DNA of 64,000 nucleotides from Paroedura picta. Its lineage: Eukaryota > Chordata > Lepidosauria > Squamata > Gekkonidae. A model generated the notes under the pieces. It was not told where the DNA came from. It saw nothing but the letters and a program-made list of their open reading frames with translations, and ran no database searches. The stretch is taken from the NCBI RefSeq assembly GCF_049243985.1, contig NC_135381.1:17719345-17783344 (forward strand). Direction: 5' to 3'. Shown here piece after piece: positions 59,501-64,000 of this stretch. The position numbers and the translations under genes were made by a program. Position 1 is the first letter of the stretch, and every line of letters begins with the position of its first letter.

Positions 59501-60695
59501 TGAGGGTACAAGCATTTGAAAGTCAAAGTTCCTTCTGGTATCCCTCAAAGGAAGCTTTGGCTCTTGAAAACTCATACCTGCAAAATGTGATTGGTCTCTG
59601 CATTTCTACAGGACTCAACTTCTACCCATCAGGTTCCAGGATGATCACCTGTCACAGTGGTTCTAGTTATTTGCCTTGGTCAGCTGTGGGAATTCAGGTT
59701 TGAAGTACATATGTGGTGTCAAGCTGCAACCCACTTACAGTCACCCTATCAAGAGGCTTTCAAGTCAAGTGAGAAGCACAGAGGTAATTTGCCATTACCT
59801 TCCTATGCAGAGTCTTCCTTGGTGATCTTGGTAGGCTGTTACCAAGCCAGACAACATTTGGGGTGTACACAATATCATATCTTTTATTTAGGATACATCA
59901 ATCCATTCCAGAGTCCATGGACGCATGTTAGTCTCCCTGGACATATTGTGTGTAAATTAAAAGTAATTGTTCTCCTTCAAAAGGCATTTGGAGGTGGGAT
60001 CCAATGCAAGGTAATTGAATGAAATTCAAGACAATGAACCCCAACTCCATCTTAATAAAGATCTAGGATTCCTAACTCACTAAAGGTGTTAATAGCTTGC
60101 ATATCCCCACCCTTATAGTTAATTTTGCTGCTTCCTGCATTAGATTTGAGTTTTTCTTTTTCTCTGCTGTTGCTGACTGAGTCTCCCACCTGCATTCTAG
60201 ATACATCAGTAGTTCCTTTGATGGGACCTCATTCTATACCATCCTGCCCTTGTAACATTTCCCCATTCCCTCTGTTGAATTTTTAACACAGCCTCATGGC
60301 TGTAAATTTCTAAGCAACTGAGGAAGTGAGATCTCTGATTAATCAAAGTTCACACAAATCAATATTGTTAGTCTTTAAGGGGCTACCAAACTCATGTGTA
60401 ACAATCACTGTTGTCAAACACAACCCCTGCTCCATCCTAAAACATTCGATAAAAGACCTACACATTGTGATCACTGTAAACTGCTTATATTTCACAGAGC
60501 AAATTTCTCCAGGAAATAAATGAAGAGCCATGATATGAGCCCAGCTTCCTCCCTCCCTCCCGACAAGTTTTGTCTTTCCTCACCTCTGAACACCTCCACG
60601 TCCTTGAACTCAAAGGGGATATTGTTCTTCTTGGCAAAGATGTAGATGGCCCGACAGGGCTGAGAGAGCAGATCCAGGTAGAGCTCCAGACCCAT
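53342..60695 (-). CDS. Theta-class glutathione S-transferase, copy B, complete but altered, 5 exons
   Basis: Exons of 112, 73, 151, 177 and 201 bases join in phase to 237 aa, in the same orientation as copies A and [21 protein letters not shown] is identical to human GSTT1 over the first 16 residues and has catalytic Ser11 and Gln12. Exon 2 is 73 bases instead of 88, so five codons are missing from the segment holding residue 40. The exon 2/3 junction reads GAA-GG/C, giving Glu-Gly in place of the conserved Glu66-Ser67 that holds the gamma-glutamyl group. KKVP (Lys53-Val54) and the Arg107 equivalent (HQTNIR) remain. There is no stop or frameshift. It may be an active enzyme with changed glutathione binding, a divergent paralogue, or early decay. 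Intron 1 is 4.3 kb and full of repeats. Confidence 0.92.
54177..54353 (-). CDS. GSTT copy B exon 4
   Basis: 59 codons, [20 protein letters not shown] to [12 protein letters not shown]. Acceptor TCACCCAG, donor GTAAGG. Confidence 0.94.
54793..54943 (-). CDS. GSTT copy B exon 3
   Basis: 151 bases, [20 protein letters not shown] to NAPKTMWIK, with [14 protein letters not shown]. Acceptor TTGGTAG, donor GTGAGG. Confidence 0.94.
55393..55594. mobile_element. hAT-type MITE with AAGGTGACCAGAT termini, nested in another repeat
   Basis: Inverted ends AAGGTGACCAGATTG and AAATCTGGTCACCTT, AT-rich interior with GGTGTCCCGCTTTA. It splits a repeat that runs from about 55335 to 55715 (CACAAGAGTCCAGCA ... 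AAGACTAACAACATTTGTGG). Confidence 0.7.
56224..56296 (-). CDS. GSTT copy B exon 2 (15 bases shorter than in copy A)
   Basis: 73 bases: E split, [23 protein letters not shown], then GG. Acceptor TTTTTAG, donor GG/GTAAGG. Phases match exons 1 and 3, which supports the call despite the short length. Confidence 0.88.
56452..56935 (-). mobile_element. CR1 LINE 3' end, GSTT copy B intron 1
   Basis: Plus strand starts CATAGAATCATAGAGTTGGA, the reversed CR1 tail (ATTCTATG repeats). The minus frame reads [19 protein letters not shown] and [14 protein letters not shown], the CR1 C-terminus. A short tail of the same family is at 39130-39205. Confidence 0.85.
57757..58340. repeat. Dispersed repeat interrupted by the foldback elements
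   Basis: GGTTTATCCATGTAGCAC through CTTTAAGACACTTGG, resuming after 58227 at TTTCCTTCTGTG and GCAACTGTATTCTGC, resembles the uninterrupted copy at 40463-40690 (TTTTATCCATGTAACACAC). Family unknown. Confidence 0.5.
57866..58227. mobile_element. Interleaved foldback elements in GSTT copy B intron 1
   Basis: An arm of about 140 bases from 57866 (TTTATGCACTGGAGG) pairs with 58045-58183. A second arm, 58007-58044 (GACCGTTT...CACTGCCCCAGCTC), pairs with 58190-58227. The order is A, B, A-inverse, B-inverse. Termini resemble those of the element at 24893. Confidence 0.65.
59713..59860 (-). repeat. 5S-rRNA-like SINE body fragment, GSTT copy B intron 1
   Basis: AGGTAATTTGCCATTACCTT, then GAGTCTTCCTTGGTGATCTT, matching the body of the copies at 10215 and 40035. 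Confidence 0.5.
60584..60695 (-). CDS. GSTT copy B exon 1
   Basis: 112 bases, [20 protein letters not shown] to KDVEVFR plus one base. Donor GTGAGG. Same length as copy A exon 1. Confidence 0.95.
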
Positions 60696-60764
60696 GGTGA
60701 TATGAGCTTTGTACCGAATGTTTCAACTAGGCACATTGACTCTTGCCCTGATCTGCTTTGGCAG

Positions 60765-60800
60765 GAAGTGTTCCCGGGAATAACAAACCTTTATATACAG
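60765..60800 (-). promoter_or_regulatory. GSTT copy B core promoter with TATA box
   Basis: The minus strand reads CTGTATATAAAGGTTTG at 60784-60800, a good TATA box about 95 bases before the ATG. A start site near 60765 would give a 5' UTR of about 70 bases. A G-rich GC-box-like stretch (GGGGTGGGGCAGGGGC on the plus strand) lies further upstream near 60850. Confidence 0.55.
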
Positions 60801-63022
60801 AGAGTTGCAAAACTGGGAGCCAACCCAGCTAGTGCCAGATGTTCTCCAAGGGGTGGGGCAGGGGCAGGGACTGAAGCAAGCCAGTTATGATTTTTTTTTT
60901 AATTGAAGCAAAGGACAAAAGTGTAGTTGGGATAGGCACGGATGATCAAGGCTCTTGCTTCTAGAGGTCAGGGCAGACAGGACTGGGTACTGTTTGGATT
61001 AGTCGGCTATCCAATGTGCTCAGAGACCATTTGTTCAAACTTTCCAGCCAAATAAATATCTTTGATGCCAGCCTGGTGACTTGCTATCCCGAATATTTTT
61101 GGAAATTAAGTGGCAAAATTACAACATACTCAACCATTTACATTCAAAGATTAACATTTTTGCACTCATCTTTTTTCAGCCACCCCCACAAAGAACTTTA
61201 TTTTCTGTATCCAAAAAGAAAACAGAAAATGAGAACTGGTTAGAAACATCTTTACTTGCTTCTCTGTTTGCAGACTCAGGAGCATCCACCAGCTCAGATC
61301 TACTTGTAACAGCCACCCAAAATTACGAGGTCTTTCTTATTACCATCATCAATAAATCTACTTCTCAACATGGCCCCATGTGTGAAATCTTAAATCCAGA
61401 AATCTGGACCAAGGACAGACAAGACACATCTTTCTACAAACCTGATAAAAGCCCCTAGCTTGCCCAACCCCAAAATACATTAGGGCTTTAATAAACCCAA
61501 ATGATAGAAACAGCACCTGTAGCTTTAAGAAATTGATGCATTCAAGAAGCATTGCTAGGCAGCTACAACAGTACTTCCAGCCTTCAATCCTTGGTTTCTG
61601 TTCATGAAACGGAGGGGGAGGGGCCCAGCCTTTCCCAGGGCAGATTTGACCTTTGATGGACTCATGAAGGTCATCCAGACAGCAGTTCTGGGCAACTTGC
61701 TTGACTACTCTAGGCCCGACTGCTTGCTGCCCCATTAAAGCCAATGGTGTTGAGTAGTTTCAGAGTGGGATCTGGGACACCCAGATTTAAATCCCCGCTG
61801 CGCTATAGAAGCTCACTGCTCACTGAGTGACAGGCAATGACCTTGGGAACTGGAACTGCCATGTGGGTTGGTACAGGGAGTGCTGGCCCTTCAAGTACTT
61901 GGGTCTCAGGTTGTGACAAGCCCTGAAGACAAACACCATCACCTTGGACTATATCTGGAAACAAACTGGCAGTCAGTGAAGAGTGCTCGAAATAGCTGCA
62001 ATATATTCTTGCCAACCAGACCCAGATTATAAATGGGCAGCCACATTTGGCACACGTTTCAGAATTGTTGCCAAAGGCAGGTCAGTCCCACCTAGAGTGG
62101 TGAATTACAGTAACTCATCCGAATTACAATAACTCAGCTGCCTTTGATGGCTGTTAGTAATGCAATGGAAAGCAATTACACCTCGTTTTCAAAAACTCTT
62201 CCAGATCTTAAAACCCAAGTGGCAACAAAGAACGATAGCTTTCAATGCACATTGCAACTGGATTTTATTGTGTGAAATGGCAAAATCTGCTTGGAAAAAG
62301 GCACTGAAGTGGAAACTGCATTATTTCGCACGTGTGAAAACGCCCACGGTTCTATGGAGGTAGAACCTGTCCTGCCTTCATGGAATTGTGTTCCGCTTGA
62401 TCCACAGTCCCAAGACATTTAATAAGCTGAGCCCCTGAAATTCTCAATCCAATTAAACATCATACAGAAGGGAAAAAATTGTTAACAAGAGCCCTTTTCT
62501 CTGTCAAAGTTCATATGAGATCACCACCAGTCTGTAAGAGAGCAGATCAAGGGCCAAAACCTAGCCCTGACCACCATTTCAAGGTTTAGCATGGGAGAAT
62601 AGTTATTCTTGACTTGATTGTTCTTATGATAAGTCTTCCCTAGGTGCAACCAGAACTCCCCCCTCCCATAGATGTTATCTTTTCCAGGAGCAAACAAATT
62701 TCAGAAGTGACCGAAAACCTGGGGGAAAGGAAGGTTCTTCTTGACACTTGACCGGGCATACGTAGCCTAGTCTGGGTGCATGCAGTCACATGTAATATGT
62801 GCCTGAGCTGTATGGAAGGGCGGTATAAAAATCTAATAATACATAAACAAAATAAAAATGTAGTGGGTCCAGTACAATTTGAAGAACTTGGCCACTTTCC
62901 TCTAGAACAAGGATCCTTTCACCCTAAGTAAAAAGAGGCATTGTCTGCCCAGAGCAGTAGGGAAAGAGAAGGCAGCTATGCAACAGTAGCACAATGGAAG
63001 CAACCCAGAGGAGACCAAGAGC
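60801..63022. other. Spacer between GSTT copies B and C
   Basis: No exon of a further GST was seen. It holds a type 4 SINE piece (about 61750-61805) and a short LINE tail near 62800-62870 (GGAAGGGCGGTATAAAAATC). Otherwise unassigned. Confidence 0.6.
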
Positions 63023-63028
63023 TTTATT
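63023..63028 (-). terminator. GSTT copy C poly(A) signal AATAAA
   Basis: CCAATAAAGCTC on the minus strand, 32 bases after the stop. A normal, short 3' UTR, unlike the overlapping signals of copies A and B. Confidence 0.6.
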
Positions 63029-63059
63029 GGGAGAGAGTGCTGCCCCTCCTGAGGCTTAA

Positions 63060-63245
63060 TTACAGATACTTTAGCAGAGCTTGCTTCAGCTGCTCCTGTA
63101 TTTCAGGAAGACGATTTTCTGTGAACTTTAAGAGTGGTACATGGGCCTCCAGGAAGAGGTCCTTGCCAATGGCTTCTTCTACTCGGTGTCGCCATGCTGC
63201 CATCTTGGGCCTGCCTTCAAAGATGTCCCAGCCAGCTCCTAAGGG
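63060..63245 (-). CDS. Theta-class glutathione S-transferase, copy C, last exon only
   Basis: Acceptor CACTGCAG, then [34 protein letters not shown] and a divergent tail ending KQALLKYL and TAA, 61 codons. The [24 protein letters not shown] pattern is theta GST. Five codons shorter than exon 5 of copies A and B. Upstream exons lie beyond the right edge; exon 4 would be expected past 64000. Confidence 0.92.
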   Translation of the reverse strand, partial: PLGAGWDIFEGRPKMAAWRHRVEEAIGKDLFLEAHVPLLKFTENRLPEIQEQLKQALLKYL

Positions 63246-64000
63246 CTGCAGTGAGAAAGTGGGTTAAGCAGGTAGATGGGGTGGGGATTCTTCACATTTT
63301 CAAGAACTCTTTAAAGGACAGTCACCTATTTCAGTTACTACAACCTATTATCTGTTGGTACAGATTAACATTTCTCAAGGCTTCAACAACAGCTGGAACT
63401 GTCTGAGTGATTTTGGATTCCTACTTCAATCGTTTGCTTGCATGAAATCATAGAAAATAATTTTGGGTCTCAAAAGAGCAATTACTACTTATTTAAATAT
63501 GATCAAGAGTTGAGGCCCCACAAAAAGGTGAAGGTGATGAGCCAGAGTGAATCCATTTTCAATCTGTTTTAGCTTAGAAATATCTTAGGTGGCTGCGATC
63601 AGCTTAAGCTAGCAAACACATGCATAGCAAAGTATCAGTGAAGAGACTATAAGCTATTATTCTGGAGAACAAGTTGCAGTATCTGCTCCATGCTAGCCAA
63701 GGCTGTAACTATCCTGGGAGAACAATACGCAGCTCATAGACTGTATCTAGTAAACATGCAAGATAAGATGAAACTGAATGTGGGAACTGGGCAACATATC
63801 AAGCAGCAATTGTATGATTTGTATCATTGTACAAATTGTATCAGCCAACCCTGCCCAATCACCAATTATTTGTGTTATGGCTATAGTTGATTCATGAAGA
63901 CACATGTAATGAAAAGATTATTTACACATGCTTGAGAAAGTAATTAGCATACATTGATACCAACCTTTCCTTGTTTTCTCCAGGGCTAGAGGTGGGTCCC
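63246..64000. other. GSTT copy C intron 4 (partial)
   Basis: No exon 4 with the ISLADL signature appears before the right edge. No repeat recognised. Confidence 0.6.

Noticed and set aside
60570-60890. Plus-strand open frame of 106 codons
   Set aside because: Antisense shadow of GSTT copy B exon 1 and promoter.

Overview
The window is vertebrate nuclear DNA, most likely from a squamate reptile. The genes have vertebrate intron-exon structure with GT-AG introns. The repeats are those of a non-avian sauropsid: tRNA-derived SINEs, apparent 5S-rRNA-like SINEs, CR1- and L2-type LINE tails, hAT foldback elements and a Penelope fragment. All recognised genes lie on the minus strand, and gene order resembles the mammalian CABIN1 - DDT - GSTT neighbourhood. 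The species call is an inference from repeat style and synteny; no database was searched.

CABIN1 (calcineurin-binding protein 1, a subunit of the HIRA histone-chaperone complex) takes up 7.7-41.1 kb. I resolved 28 coding exons by hand. Their lengths sum to 4,692 bases (1,564 codons) and every splice phase agrees from the ATG to the last exon visible. The last part of the protein, including the calcineurin- and MEF2-binding tail known from mammals, lies beyond the left edge. The ATG is the last codon of exon 1, inside a CpG-rich promoter at 40.8-41.6 kb. A second, unexplained CpG island sits at about 3.96-4.96 kb, in what should be CABIN1 intron 28.

DDT (D-dopachrome tautomerase, a MIF relative) is complete at 44.1-46.4 kb in three exons (118 aa) with its own CpG-rich promoter. 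Upstream on the same strand is a head-to-tail array of theta-class glutathione S-transferases. Copy A (47.2-51.4 kb, five exons, 242 aa) and copy B (53.3-60.7 kb, five exons, 237 aa) are complete. Only the last exon of copy C (63.06-63.25 kb) is in the window. Copy B is unusual: exon 2 lacks five codons near the glutathione site and the Glu-Ser pair reads Glu-Gly.

The rest is introns and spacers filled with repeats: at least six copies of one hAT foldback family (two with perfect 8-bp target duplications), several other foldback elements, four SINE types, L2/CR1 LINE pieces, a Penelope fragment and simple repeats. CABIN1 acts on chromatin in the nucleus; DDT and the GSTs are small soluble enzymes. 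I found no new operon-like or defence system. The points worth following up are the orphan CpG island, the altered GSTT copy B, stop codons that overlap poly(A) signals in two GSTT copies, and several unusual inverted repeats.
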